Shown here piece by piece: positions 7,405 to 15,085 of a DNA stretch of 39,881 nt (position 1 is its first letter; every line of letters begins with the position of its first letter). The notes beneath the pieces were generated by a model that saw only the letters and a program-made list of their open reading frames with translations, had not been told where the DNA came from and searched no databases. Both the position numbers and the translations under genes were made by a program. This stretch comes from an uncultured Christensenella sp. Its GTDB lineage: Bacteria; Bacillota; Clostridia; Christensenellales; UBA1242. The stretch lies in contig CATKZB010000010.1 of assembly GCA_949841595.1 (NCBI GenBank), positions 1-39,881 of the forward strand, given 5' to 3'.

Positions 7405-7845
7405 ATGAAGGTTATCTCAAACAATAAAAAAGCGTTTTATGATTACTTCGTTTCAGACTTAGTTGAGGCTGGAATTGTTTTGGAAGGTTGTGAAGTCAAG
7501 TCCGTTAGGGCTGGTGGAGCAAGTTTGACAGACAGCTTTGTTGTGATTAAAAACGGCGAGATGTTTCTCAAAAATGCTTATATCAAACCTTATGAAAAGA
7601 CCACTTCTTATAAGCCAGACGAACGAAAAACAAGAAAATTGCTTTTAAACAAAAGTGAAATTCAGAAGTTTGAACGTATGACAAAAGAGAAGGGATTCAC
7701 CATTGTGGCAACAAAGATTTATTTCAATAAATCAAACAGAGTCAAAGTGGAGATTGGTCTTGCAAAAGGGAAAAAACTTTACGACAAAAGACAAACCCTT
7801 AAAGAAAAGTCAATCAAAAGAGATATCGAAAGATATTCAATTTGA
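7405..7845 (+). CDS. smpB: SsrA-binding protein SmpB
   Basis: 146 residues from ATG 7405 (AGGAGAGG just upstream; an upstream in-frame TTG at 7366 lies inside the promoter and is rejected). It binds the tRNA-like part of tmRNA and brings it to stalled ribosomes. Typical motifs: NKKAFYDYFVSDLVEAGIVL, GCEVKSVRAGGASLTDSFV, NAYIKPYE, ERKTRKLLLNKSEI, and the basic tail GLAKGKKLYDKRQTLKEKSI that helps place tmRNA in the decoding centre. The tmRNA gene begins 8 bases downstream, so the two may share a transcript. Confidence 0.96.
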   Translation: MKVISNNKKAFYDYFVSDLVEAGIVLEGCEVKSVRAGGASLTDSFVVIKNGEMFLKNAYIKPYEKTTSYKPDERKTRKLLLNKSEIQKFERMTKEKGFTIVATKIYFNKSNRVKVEIGLAKGKKLYDKRQTLKEKSIKRDIERYSI

Positions 7846-7852
7846 AACTTTT

Positions 7853-8245
7853 GGGGACGATTTTGGTTTCGACGGGGATTTAAGACAAATATATAAAGCA
7901 TGTGGTGGGGCCCTGACACCTTAAACAAGAGCAAGCGAAATAAACGCAAACGAAAACAATGTTGTTTCTTTCAATAATGCTGCTTACGCTGCTTAGTGAA
8001 AAAACACAATTTGATTGAAAAATTTCAATCTGCTCTGGTTTTGATTTGCCATCAAAACATTTGAGTATCATCTTAGGCAAAAATTTTATGTTGAGTTTCT
8101 CTTGCAGACATAAAAAATTTTAAGAGATAGTTTTTAAAACTTGTTTATGAGTTAATTAAAAATGAAATTTAAACATAAACTAAACATGTAGAAAGGTATT
8201 TGGCTAGGTTTTCGGACGAGGGTTCAATTCCCTCCGTCTCCACCA
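7853..8245 (+). ncRNA. ssrA: Transfer-messenger RNA (one-piece)
   Basis: 393 nt. The 5' GGGGACG pairs with CGTCTCC near the 3' end (one G-U), followed by the discriminator A and encoded CCA (8243-8245). The T-arm GAGGGTTCAATTCCCTC and the 5' GGTTTCGACGGGG block are both diagnostic. The tag reading frame starts with GCA at 7946 and ends TAG at 7994-7996, encoding A-NENNVVSFNNAAYAA, a 16-residue tag ending in the Ala-Ala degron recognised by ClpXP-type proteases. It is directly downstream of smpB, the usual Bacillota arrangement. Confidence 0.96.
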
Positions 8246-8346
8246 AAAAACAAAAGTCTGAAAATGTTTGACTTGACTTTCAAACCAAAAAATGGTTAAA
8301 TATTTGAGAAAAAACTCAAAAAATTTAAAAAGGAAGGTAATTTGCT

Positions 8347-9519
8347 ATGTTTAATTCACTTTTAAATGCCGGAAATGTTGGAATTGATTCTTTGATCTTG
8401 GATGTTTTCATCATTCTTGGAATTGTTGTTGCCGGTGCACTTGTGGTTTATTTCTTGTGGGAAGCAGTGACTTCAGTTATTGCAAGAAACAAGAAAAATG
8501 GTCCTGCAGAAAAACTTAATCTTGATGTGTTGGATCAAAAAGAAAATCCTGCTGTTTCAAACTTCCAATTGGATGCAGAACCTGTTAAAGAAGAAGTTAA
8601 GGAAGAGGTTATCGAACCTGTTGAAACAGTGGAAGAAGCTGTCCTTGAAGATGTTGATTCTGCAAAAGCTGAAGAAGAAAAGGCAGAAATGGAAGCTGAA
8701 ATGTCTGAAGAAGAACGTGAAAACGCTGAAAGACGTGCTTATCTTGAAGCAAGAAGACAAGAACTTCTTAAGAGAATGCAAGCTGAAATGGAAGAAGAAC
8801 CTGCAGAAGAAAACGAAGAAGTTGAAGAAGAAACAACTGAAACAGTGGAAGAAACTCAAGAGTCTGAAGCTGAAGAAACAGTTGTTGAAGAATCAACTGA
8901 AAATGTTGACGCTTTGGCTGATGAAAGAAAAGCATTGGCTGCTGAAAAAGAAAGATATGAAACAATGGTTAAAGAATTGGAAGAAGCTAAACGTGCTTTG
9001 GCTGCTCAAGAACCAAAATCAGTTGTTGAAACAGTTGTTGTAAACAACAAATTGGCTGGACTTTCTTTGGAAGAACTTAAAGAAAAATTGGCAAACGCTG
9101 AAGATCGTTTGAAATCAACAGAAAAAGAATTTAAACAATGCAAAAAAGAATATATTCCTCTTCGTAAAGTTTGGACTACTCACGAAAAGGATGAAAAGAA
9201 ACTCAGAAGAAAAGAAGCTCTTGTTGCTAGACAAAAAGTTTTGCTTTATGGTGTTAACAACTATGCTGACATCGATGAAGAAAAAGCTAAGAAATTGGCA
9301 GAAGACCTTGACCTTTTGGATGGACTTAAACTTTCAGTTCAACATTGTGAAGAAGTTATGAAAAACAATGAAGAAAGATATCCACTTTTGGAAAAAATGT
9401 ACAATGTTTTGAAACTTAGAGATGAAGAACTTAAGAATGACATTGAATCTTACAGAGCTGAAATCGCAAGACTTGAAAAAGAACAAGCACAACTTAATTC
9501 TGAAAGTGAACAAAACTAA
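8347..9519 (+). CDS. Acidic coiled-coil membrane protein, unknown function
   Basis: 390 residues. A single membrane helix (about 17-42, LILDVFIILGIVVAGALVVY) is followed by a very Glu-rich low-complexity region (about 75-190) and a long predicted coiled coil (about 195-388) with heptad-like Leu/Glu/Lys spacing and a central segment KKEYIPLRKVWTTHEKDEKKLRRKEALVARQ. The topology (anchor, acidic linker, coiled coil) suggests a structural or division-type scaffold, as in EzrA- or SepF-like partners, but no motif of a known family is visible. The ribosome site is AGGAAGG; the gene is monocistronic, between tmRNA and a strong terminator. Confidence 0.8.
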   Translation: MFNSLLNAGNVGIDSLILDVFIILGIVVAGALVVYFLWEAVTSVIARNKKNGPAEKLNLDVLDQKENPAVSNFQLDAEPVKEEVKEEVIEPVETVEEAVLEDVDSAKAEEEKAEMEAEMSEEERENAERRAYLEARRQELLKRMQAEMEEEPAEENEEVEEETTETVEETQESEAEETVVEESTENVDALADERKALAAEKERYETMVKELEEAKRALAAQEPKSVVETVVVNNKLAGLSLEELKEKLANAEDRLKSTEKEFKQCKKEYIPLRKVWTTHEKDEKKLRRKEALVARQKVLLYGVNNYADIDEEKAKKLAEDLDLLDGLKLSVQHCEEVMKNNEERYPLLEKMYNVLKLRDEELKNDIESYRAEIARLEKEQAQLNSESEQN

Positions 9520-9531
9520 TAGATTTTAAAG

Positions 9532-9556
9532 AAACCACTTGTTTAAGTGGTTTTTT
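9532..9556 (+). terminator. Intrinsic terminator after coiled-coil gene
   Basis: AAACCACTT (9532-9540), GTTT loop, AAGTGGTTT (9545-9553), then a T-run. Confidence 0.85.
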
Positions 9557-9570
9557 GTTGCATAAAAAGA

Positions 9571-9596
9571 AAAACAACCTAGAATTAGGTTGTTTT
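9571..9596. terminator. Terminator of the xre gene (bidirectional)
   Basis: AAAACAACCTA (9571-9581) pairs with TAGGTTGTTTT (9586-9596) across GAAT. The right arm overlaps the stop codon of the minus-strand xre gene, and A/T flanks give a U-run in both directions. Confidence 0.8.
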
Positions 9597-9801
9597 ATTC
9601 TTCTCTTCCGACTAAGTAATCTATTGTACAATTAAAATATTCAGCAAGTTTAATTAAATTGTCACTTGTAATATCTGATTCGCCATTTTCCCAACGACAT
9701 AATTGGGCAGTTGAAATACCTACCTTTAAACTTAAAGCTTTATATGATAAATTTTGTTCAGCTCTTAATTCTTTCAGTTTGTTTGAGAATTTTCTATCCA
9801 T
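9595..9801 (-). CDS. XRE/Cro-C1 family transcriptional repressor
   Basis: 68 residues from ATG 9801 (ATG 9807 is two codons earlier but abuts the -10). It is almost entirely one helix-turn-helix domain: KLKELRAEQNLSYKALSLKV, then GISTAQLCRWENGESDI and LIKLAEYFNCTIDYLVGRE, the standard Cro/C1 layout with no effector domain. It probably acts as a dimer on the palindromes at 9841-9856 and 9875-9890. Its own promoter has TGA-TAAAAT (-10 at 9808-9813) exactly six bases before the ATG, a poor -35 (ATAAAT) and no ribosome site: a leaderless arrangement like that of lambda cI. The better operator lies just upstream of that -35, where a bound repressor could help RNA polymerase. Confidence 0.88.
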   Translation of the reverse strand: MDRKFSNKLKELRAEQNLSYKALSLKVGISTAQLCRWENGESDITSDNLIKLAEYFNCTIDYLVGREE

Positions 9802-9835
9802 GAACATATTTTATCATAAAAATATTAAAAATTTA

Positions 9836-9890
9836 TTGACATTACATATATGTAATGCTATAATGTATATTAATGTTACATATATGTAAC
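9836..9890 (+). promoter_or_regulatory. Consensus promoter with two palindromic operators
   Basis: TTGACA (9836-9841), 17-bp spacer, TGC-TATAAT (-10 at 9859-9864): a perfect sigma-A promoter with extended -10. Operator 1, ATTACATATATGTAAT (9841-9856), exactly fills the spacer. Operator 2, GTTACATATATGTAAC (9875-9890), lies just past the expected start (about 9871). Both are perfect 16-bp dyads with the same 14-bp core, and their centres are 34 bp apart. Repressor binding would block polymerase. The divergent xre gene is the obvious source. Confidence 0.85.
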
Positions 9891-9914
9891 AAATTTAATA
9901 AAAAGGAAGAAAAA

Positions 9915-9989
9915 ATGAAAAATTTTGTAACCATTTTGGTATCTTGTTTTCAATTTTGGAAAAAATGTGCTACAATAACAGAGAGGTAA
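9915..9989 (+). CDS. 24-residue peptide ORF under XRE control
   Basis: ATG at 9915 follows AAAAGGAAG at good spacing. The product MKNFVTILVSCFQFWKK-CATITER has a hydrophobic aromatic N-terminal part and a polar tail with two Cys. It is the first reading frame after the operator-controlled promoter, and its stop (TAA 9987-9989) is 4 bases before the next start, whose ribosome site lies inside its last codons, so it could be a coupled leader peptide, a small membrane-active peptide, or a leader without function as protein. No family recognised. Confidence 0.45.
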   Translation: MKNFVTILVSCFQFWKKCATITER

Positions 9990-9993
9990 GAAA

Positions 9994-10242
9994 ATGAAAG
10001 AAAAATTTAATTTAAACGACATCATCTTTCAAGCATATGCTGATAGACCTATGAGTGATGAAGTCAAAAAACAATTGGACATTGTTGCTGAAAAAACAGA
10101 CAAACTTATGGATTATTTGGATGAGAAAAACAAAGAATTGTTTAGACAATATGAAATGGATGTCATTGAACTTAATGCCATCTATCAAGAAGAACTGATT
10201 GATTTTCTTTTGGAATTTATCAGGACGTTTTTTAACAAATAA
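9994..10242 (+). CDS. Small helical protein, DUF6809-like (weak)
   Basis: 82 residues, acidic and predicted all-helical, with no Cys and no membrane segment. The pattern DKLMDYLDEKNKELFRQYEM followed by VIELNAIYQEELIDFLLEFI recalls the small uncharacterised DUF6809-type proteins of Clostridia, but this is a memory-based match only. It is transcribed from the XRE-controlled promoter, perhaps also from a weaker TGC-TACAAT element at 9971-9976. GAGAGG at 9981-9986 is its ribosome site. As the target of a dedicated repressor it is the best candidate effector of this small locus. A terminator follows at 10269. Confidence 0.7.
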   Translation: MKEKFNLNDIIFQAYADRPMSDEVKKQLDIVAEKTDKLMDYLDEKNKELFRQYEMDVIELNAIYQEELIDFLLEFIRTFFNK

Positions 10243-10268
10243 GACTTTCAATTTTCACTTAAAAATGT

Positions 10269-10293
10269 GTAAAGCAAAAGGCTTTACTTTTTT
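10269..10293 (+). terminator. Intrinsic terminator of the XRE-controlled unit
   Basis: GTAAAGC (10269-10275), loop AAAAG, GCTTTAC (10281-10287), T6. Confidence 0.85.
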
Positions 10294-10334
10294 GTGCGTT
10301 TGATATACAATATATTGTTTTTAAGGAGTTGTAT

Positions 10335-11442
10335 ATGATTTTGGATGTTCAGAAAGAACAATTGGCTAGATTAAATGAAGAATTTGTTTTCATCAAGGAG
10401 TGTCTTTGACCCGGCTGGACAAGAAAAAAAACTTGAAGAGTTGAAAAAAGAACAACTTTCTGATGGATTTTTTAACGATACAAAAAAAGTGTCAAAAGTT
10501 GGAAGAGAAGTTAAATTTTGTGAATATAAGCTTGAAAAGGCAAAACATTTGCAAACTGAAATTGACAATTGTTTTGCAAGCATTGAACTTTTGGAAGAAA
10601 TTGATGATGAAGGAATTTTTGATGAACTTGTTTCAACAATTTCGTCTTTGGAAAAAGAAATCGAAAATGCAAAGCTTGAAACTTTGCTTTCTGGAAAATA
10701 TGACAATTATAATGCAATTTTGACTTTGCATGCTGGTGCTGGTGGCACTGAAGCTCAAGATTGGGCTGATATGCTTTTCAGAATGTATAACATGTATGCA
10801 GAAAAGAATGGGTTTAAAGTGAAAGTTTTGGATTCTCTTGATGGTGACGAGGCTGGAATAAAGTCAATTTCCTTCTTAATTTCGGGAGAATATGCTTATG
10901 GCTATCTCAAGGCTGAAAAAGGGGTGCATAGGCTGGTAAGAATTTCTCCTTTCGATTCAAATGCAAGGCGTCACACAAGTTTTGCAAGTTTGGAAGTCAT
11001 GCCTGAGATTGAAGAAGCTCCTGACATCATTATTAGACCAGAAGATTTAAAAATCGACACTTACAGAAGCTCGGGTGCTGGTGGACAACATGTCAACAAA
11101 ACTGAATCGGCAATCAGAATAACTCATATTCCAACTGGAATCATTGTTGCTTGCCAGAACGAGCGTTCTCAAGTTCAAAACAAAGAAACAGCGATGAAAA
11201 TGCTCTATTCAAAACTTGTGGAAAAACAAGAATTGGAAGAAATGGAAAAATTGGCTTCAATCCGTGGCGATGTCAAAAAAATAGAGTGGGGAAGCCAGAT
11301 TCGTTCCTATGTTTTTTGCCCTTACACAATGGTCAAAGACCACAGAACCAATTTTGAAACTAGTGACGTTCAAGCTGTTATGAATGGTGACATTCAAGAT
11401 TTTATTAATGAATATCTTAAAAGGACAAGTGTGAAGGGATGA
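10335..11442 (+). CDS. prfB: Peptide chain release factor 2 (programmed +1 frameshift)
   Basis: The full product joins 10335-10406 to 10408-11442, about 368 residues. Codons 1-24 (MILDVQKEQLARLNEEFVFI...CL) run into an in-frame UGA; a +1 shift at CTT-TGA-C continues as LDPAGQEKKLEEL. RF2 recognises UGA and UAA and releases the peptide: the codon-reading SPF motif (VRISPFDSNARRHTS) and catalytic GGQ (SSGAGGQHVNKTESA) are intact. RF2 shortage raises frameshifting, giving autoregulation. The ribosome site is AAGGAG; TACAAT at 10306-10311 is a likely -10. It heads the prfB-tsaD-pnuC2-trhP operon. Confidence 0.96.
10395..10410 (+). other. Programmed +1 frameshift site of prfB
   Basis: AAGGAG (10395-10400), three bases, then CTT TGA C (10404-10410): an internal Shine-Dalgarno at the spacing that stimulates slippage at CUU with UGA in the next codon, as in the classical bacterial RF2 site. 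Confidence 0.95.
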
Positions 11443-12500
11443 TGAATTATCTTGAAGAGGCTAAACTTAAATATGAAAATCTGAAGCACAAAAAAGATGT
11501 GCTTATTCTTTCAATTGAATCTTCTTGCGATGAAACTTCAATTGCACTTGTCAAAAATGGAAGAGAAGTTTTGGCAAATATTGTTTCTTCTCAAATTGAC
11601 ATCCACAAACTTTATGGTGGGGTCGTTCCTGAAATTGCATCCAGAAATCATATTAAAAATATCTCAGGAGTCTTGAAAGAAGCTCTTGCAGTTTCTGGAA
11701 AAACTCTGCAAGAGATTGATGCTGTGGCTGTGACTTATGGTGCAGGGCTTATGGGGGCTTTGCTTGTTGGAGTTAATTTTGCAAAAACTCTGGCTTACTC
11801 TTTGAGAGTGCCTTTGATTGCAGTCAGTCATGTACATGGCCACATCGGTGCAAATTATATCTCTTATGCCGAACTTGAACCTCCTTTCATGTGTTTGATG
11901 GTGAGTGGTGGTCACACTGCAATCATTGATGTGAAAGATTATTGCTCTTTCAACTTGATTGGTTCAACTGTGGACGACTCTGTCGGTGAGTGTTTTGACA
12001 AGGTTGCAAGAGTTCTGGGGCTTTCTTACCCAGGTGGCCCAAATATTGACAGATTGGCAAAACAAGGTCAAAATACAATTAAATTTAATTATAAAGCACC
12101 ACTTAAAGACAGTTTCAACTTTTCTTTCAGTGGGCTAAAGACTGCAGTTGTAAATTTTGTTCACAACAAAGAGCAAAAAGGTGAAACATTTTCAAAAGAA
12201 GACTTGGCTTGCTCTTTTCAAGAACTTGTCACTGATGAACTTTGTATAAAAACTATGAAAGCTTGCAAAGAGCTTGGACAAAAGAAATTGGTTGTTGCTG
12301 GTGGTGTGGGGGCAAATTCTCGGTTGAGAGAAAAATTGCAACAATATTGTGATGAAAATGGTGTGAAAATTTTTATGCCAATTCTGAAATATTGCACTGA
12401 TAATGCTGCAATGATTGGTGCAATTGCATATTATTATATATTGGCAGATAAAGGTTTGGCTGATTTGACATTGACAGCAAAACCTACTGTTGGAATTTAG
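11439..12500 (+). CDS. tsaD: tRNA N6-threonylcarbamoyladenosine transferase TsaD
   Basis: 353 residues. It transfers threonylcarbamoyl to A37 of ANN-decoding tRNAs with TsaB and TsaE. The kinase-like ASKHA fold starts near residue 22 (ILSIESSCDETSIALVKNG). The metal-binding HxxxH is in SHVHGHIGANY, and the nucleotide-binding segments are VSGGHTAII, SVGECFDKVARVLGLSYPGG, FSFSGLKTAV and VAGGVGANSRLR. A 20-residue N-terminal extension (YLEEAKLKYENLKHKKDV) is unusual. The start overlaps the prfB stop (ATGA); ATG 11442 is an alternative start. The gene lies between a release factor and trhP, a translation-quality operon. Confidence 0.95.
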   Translation: MMNYLEEAKLKYENLKHKKDVLILSIESSCDETSIALVKNGREVLANIVSSQIDIHKLYGGVVPEIASRNHIKNISGVLKEALAVSGKTLQEIDAVAVTYGAGLMGALLVGVNFAKTLAYSLRVPLIAVSHVHGHIGANYISYAELEPPFMCLMVSGGHTAIIDVKDYCSFNLIGSTVDDSVGECFDKVARVLGLSYPGGPNIDRLAKQGQNTIKFNYKAPLKDSFNFSFSGLKTAVVNFVHNKEQKGETFSKEDLACSFQELVTDELCIKTMKACKELGQKKLVVAGGVGANSRLREKLQQYCDENGVKIFMPILKYCTDNAAMIGAIAYYYILADKGLADLTLTAKPTVGI

Positions 12501-12504
12501 GGGA

Positions 12505-13245
12505 ATGAAATTGGACAATCTAAAGAAGTTTTTCGCCCAGATAAAGTGGTATGAATATACATATTTGTTTTTGTTTTTTGCAACGGTGATCACACTTGGA
12601 ATTGTGTTTAAGTCAAGCTATTTGGTGATTTTGAATTCAGTGTTTGGCATTGCAACTTGCTTTTTTGCTGCAAAAGGCATGTTAATTGCAAATTTTACAG
12701 GAATTATTCAAGTTGTTATGTACATTGCTATGTGTGTTTTCAACAAATATTATGGAGAAATAATTGTTTGTTGCACAATTTCAATTCCTGTTTATGTTTT
12801 GTCTGCCATAACTTGGTTTAGAAACAGAAACAAAGAAAATAATGTCGTTAAAATCACCAAAGCTGTTGGCTGGAAAGAATGGGTGATTGTACTATCTGTT
12901 GTTGCTGTGATTTCTGTGGGAATGTATTTCTTGCTTCAAGTTTTTAACACTGCCAATTTGTTGGTTAGCACTATTTCTGTTGGAATCACTGGACTTGCTG
13001 GATACTTGTTGATGAGAAGGTCTGAATATAATTTTATTGCTTTTTTAGCGAACAACTTAATGTGTTTTTTGTTGTGGATTAATATTGTTTTGCAGGGAGA
13101 TATTTCTTATATCACAACTTGCACCAACTATGTTCTTTATTTCAGCATGAATCTGTTTGGAATCTTTAATTGGTTGAGACTTAAAAAACAACAAAATAAT
13201 TTTCAAGATAACAACTTAAATAGTTTGGAAATAAAAGGAGAATGA
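12505..13245 (+). CDS. PnuC-family vitamin transporter (copy 2)
   Basis: 246 residues, about seven membrane helices. It carries the family signature FNKYYGEIIVCCTISIPVYV and matches copy 1 (2062-2796) throughout: VFKSSYLVILNSVFGIATCFF corresponds to IFKSNWLVIVNSLLGICCVF. The substrate is undetermined (nicotinamide riboside, thiamine or riboflavin are family options). The start is uncertain: ATG 12505 sits directly on AGGGG and TTG 12511 is better spaced; TTG 12490 would overlap tsaD. It is in an operon with tsaD (4 bases apart) and trhP (overlap), so it depends on the prfB promoter, unlike copy 1, which has its own. Confidence 0.85.
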   Translation: MKLDNLKKFFAQIKWYEYTYLFLFFATVITLGIVFKSSYLVILNSVFGIATCFFAAKGMLIANFTGIIQVVMYIAMCVFNKYYGEIIVCCTISIPVYVLSAITWFRNRNKENNVVKITKAVGWKEWVIVLSVVAVISVGMYFLLQVFNTANLLVSTISVGITGLAGYLLMRRSEYNFIAFLANNLMCFLLWINIVLQGDISYITTCTNYVLYFSMNLFGIFNWLRLKKQQNNFQDNNLNSLEIKGE

Positions 13246-13247
13246 TT

Positions 13248-14435
13248 ATGGAGCTTTTGGCACCAGCTGGTAATTTTGAGAAATTTTTGACAGCTCTTCA
13301 TTTTGGAGCCGATGCTGTTTATTTGGCAGGTGGCAGATTTGGACTGCGTGCTTTTGCAGGAAATTTCAGTGAAGAAGAAATGAGACAAGCTGTTATTTTG
13401 GCTCACTCACAAAACAAAAAAGTTTATGTGACTTTGAATATCATTGCCAAAGACAAAGATTTTGACGGCTTGAATGACTATTTGAACTTTTTGCAAGAAA
13501 TTGATGTGGATGCCGTGATTGTGGCTGATATTGGAATGTTGCAATACATCAAAAAACATGCTCCAAAACTTTGTGTTCATGTGAGCACGCAAGCAAATAT
13601 AATCAATTCTTATTCGGCGAAGCTTATGGTGGAACTTGGCGCGAAGAGACTTATTTTGGCAAGAGAACTTTCTGTTGAAGAAATAAAGGAAATTCGTAAA
13701 AACATTCCAAATGACATTGAAATAGAAGTTTTTGTGCATGGTGCAATGTGCATGGCTTATTCGGGTAGATGTTTGCTGTCAAACTATTTGACTGGAAGAG
13801 ATTCAAATCATGGTGAATGTGTTCAAGCTTGCAGGTGGAAATATATGGTCAGAGAAGTCAATCGAGAAGATGAACTGGAAGTTCAAGAAGATGAAAATGG
13901 GGCATATATTTTCAATTCAAAGGATTTGAATATGTTGGAGCACCTTGATATTTTGAAAGAAATTGGAGTGGACAGCATCAAAATTGAAGGACGTATGAAA
14001 TCTCCTTATTATGTGGCAACCGTTGTAAACGCTTATCGAAAAGCTTTGGCTATTTTGCCTGAAAAACCTTCAAAAGAACTCTGCGCAGAACTTTTAAAGG
14101 CAAGTCACAGAAGATATACAACTGGTTTTTATTTTAAAGATGAAAACAAGCAGTTTATTGAAGATTCTATGCCAGTTCAAGAGAGTGAATTTGTTGCACT
14201 GGTTACATCTGATGCAAAAGATGGTTTTGTGGAAGTTGAAATGCGTAACAAATTTTCAGTTGGAGATGAACTTGAAATTTTGAGTCCAGATAATGACATA
14301 TTCAATAAAAAACTTGTTGTCGAAAAAATAATCAATTCTCAACAAATCTCTGTTGATTCAGCTAAAGTTGTGCAAGAAAAAGTGCTTATTTCTTGTCAAT
14401 TTCCTCTTAAAAAAGGTGACATTTTAAGAAGATAG
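13248..14435 (+). CDS. trhP: U32-family tRNA uridine 5-hydroxylation protein (TrhP-like)
   Basis: 395 residues. U32 'peptidases' of this branch form 5-hydroxyuridine at position 34 of tRNAs from prephenate-dependent chemistry. The TIM-barrel start MELLAPAGNFEKFLTALHFG, the QAN-I strand, VFVHGAMCMAYSGRCLLSNY and the TGRDSNHGECVQACRWKY block are diagnostic. The four conserved Cys in the last two are the likely Fe-S ligands. A C-terminal beta-barrel (from about residue 300) follows. ATG 13248 is seven bases from AAAGGAG; ATG 13242 is too close. The overlapping junction with pnuC2 resembles the pnuC1-GNAT junction. It is the last gene of the prfB operon. Confidence 0.88.
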   Translation: MELLAPAGNFEKFLTALHFGADAVYLAGGRFGLRAFAGNFSEEEMRQAVILAHSQNKKVYVTLNIIAKDKDFDGLNDYLNFLQEIDVDAVIVADIGMLQYIKKHAPKLCVHVSTQANIINSYSAKLMVELGAKRLILARELSVEEIKEIRKNIPNDIEIEVFVHGAMCMAYSGRCLLSNYLTGRDSNHGECVQACRWKYMVREVNREDELEVQEDENGAYIFNSKDLNMLEHLDILKEIGVDSIKIEGRMKSPYYVATVVNAYRKALAILPEKPSKELCAELLKASHRRYTTGFYFKDENKQFIEDSMPVQESEFVALVTSDAKDGFVEVEMRNKFSVGDELEILSPDNDIFNKKLVVEKIINSQQISVDSAKVVQEKVLISCQFPLKKGDILRR

Positions 14436-14463
14436 GACATATTTAAAAATTTTTAACTATTGT

Positions 14464-14493
14464 TTGACTTGGATTTAATTTTTATGATAGCAT
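14464..14493 (+). promoter_or_regulatory. Promoter of membrane protein gene 14511
   Basis: TTGACT (14464-14469), 18-bp spacer ending TGA, TAGCAT (14488-14493). Confidence 0.6.
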
Positions 14494-14510
14494 ATTCCAA
14501 AGAGGTTTAA

Positions 14511-15005
14511 ATGGCAAGACTCAATATAAAAAATATTGAAAATGTGGAAGGAAAATATCATTTGATGTTTTTTGAAGGAAAAAAAATGATTGAAAATGCC
14601 AATAACGATTTGCGTTTTTCAATTTTTTCCTTTCTTTTATTCACTTGTCTTTTGCTACTTTTTGTGATAATTTCCGGCTTTAATTTGTTTTATATTGGCT
14701 TTATGTTGGTGTTTTTGATATTTTTCCTTTCAATGGTGATTTATCTTCTCCGAGTGAAAAGAAAAGGAAAAAAACAATGTATTTTGGCAGTGCAAAGTTC
14801 AAGAGCAAATGAAATTGTTGCAAAACAAGTTGACAATCGAGGTGCTGGAAAGGCAATTGTGAAGTCAATGTCAAGCACTTTGGATAAATATGACGCAAAA
14901 CAAAAATATCCAAGTTTTTTGCAGAAATATAAGCGAAAAAGAAAGCATGACCACTTAGTTGGCATTATTACTGAATTTGAAAAGGAAGAAAAAAAGAAGA
15001 AATAA
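14511..15005 (+). CDS. Membrane protein of unknown function (two helices)
   Basis: 164 residues. A soluble N-terminal 40 residues is followed by two hydrophobic helices (about 41-63 and 67-88) and a basic cytoplasmic-type tail rich in Lys/Arg (KRKGKKQ, KYKRKRKHDH, EEKKKK). No conserved motif is recognised. The ribosome site is AGAGG; it has its own promoter and terminator, so it is monocistronic. Codon use matches the core genes around it. Confidence 0.75.
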   Translation: MARLNIKNIENVEGKYHLMFFEGKKMIENANNDLRFSIFSFLLFTCLLLLFVIISGFNLFYIGFMLVFLIFFLSMVIYLLRVKRKGKKQCILAVQSSRANEIVAKQVDNRGAGKAIVKSMSSTLDKYDAKQKYPSFLQKYKRKRKHDHLVGIITEFEKEEKKKK

Positions 15006-15018
15006 TCTTCTTTTTTGT
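14990..15018 (+). terminator. Intrinsic terminator overlapping the 3' end of gene 14511
   Basis: AAAAAAGAAGA (14990-15000) pairs with TCTTCTTTTTT (15006-15016). The left arm encodes the last lysines of the protein. Confidence 0.7.
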
Positions 15019-15056
15019 TTTTAAATCTAAATTGTTGCTAGTTACGCAAAAATTGC

Positions 15057-15085
15057 TTGTTTTTTTTGCTTGTTTTTGATATCAT
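15057..15085 (+). promoter_or_regulatory. Promoter of alaS
   Basis: TTGTTT (15057-15062), 17-bp spacer ending TGA, TATCAT (15080-15085). The leader is short, and I see no T-box structure in it. Confidence 0.5.

Noticed and set aside
7880-8080. Minus-strand frame within the tmRNA region
   Set aside because: The whole interval is accounted for by ssrA on the plus strand with paired ends and a tag frame.
8557-9043. Overlapping Lys/Leu-rich and Phe-rich frames in the acidic coiled-coil gene
   Set aside because: They are by-products of the repeated GAA/AAA/GAT codons in the real frame and have no start signals.
10335-10410. Early UGA in prfB suggesting a broken gene
   Set aside because: It is the classical programmed +1 frameshift (AAGGAG, spacing, CTT TGA C) that controls RF2 synthesis, so the gene is intact.
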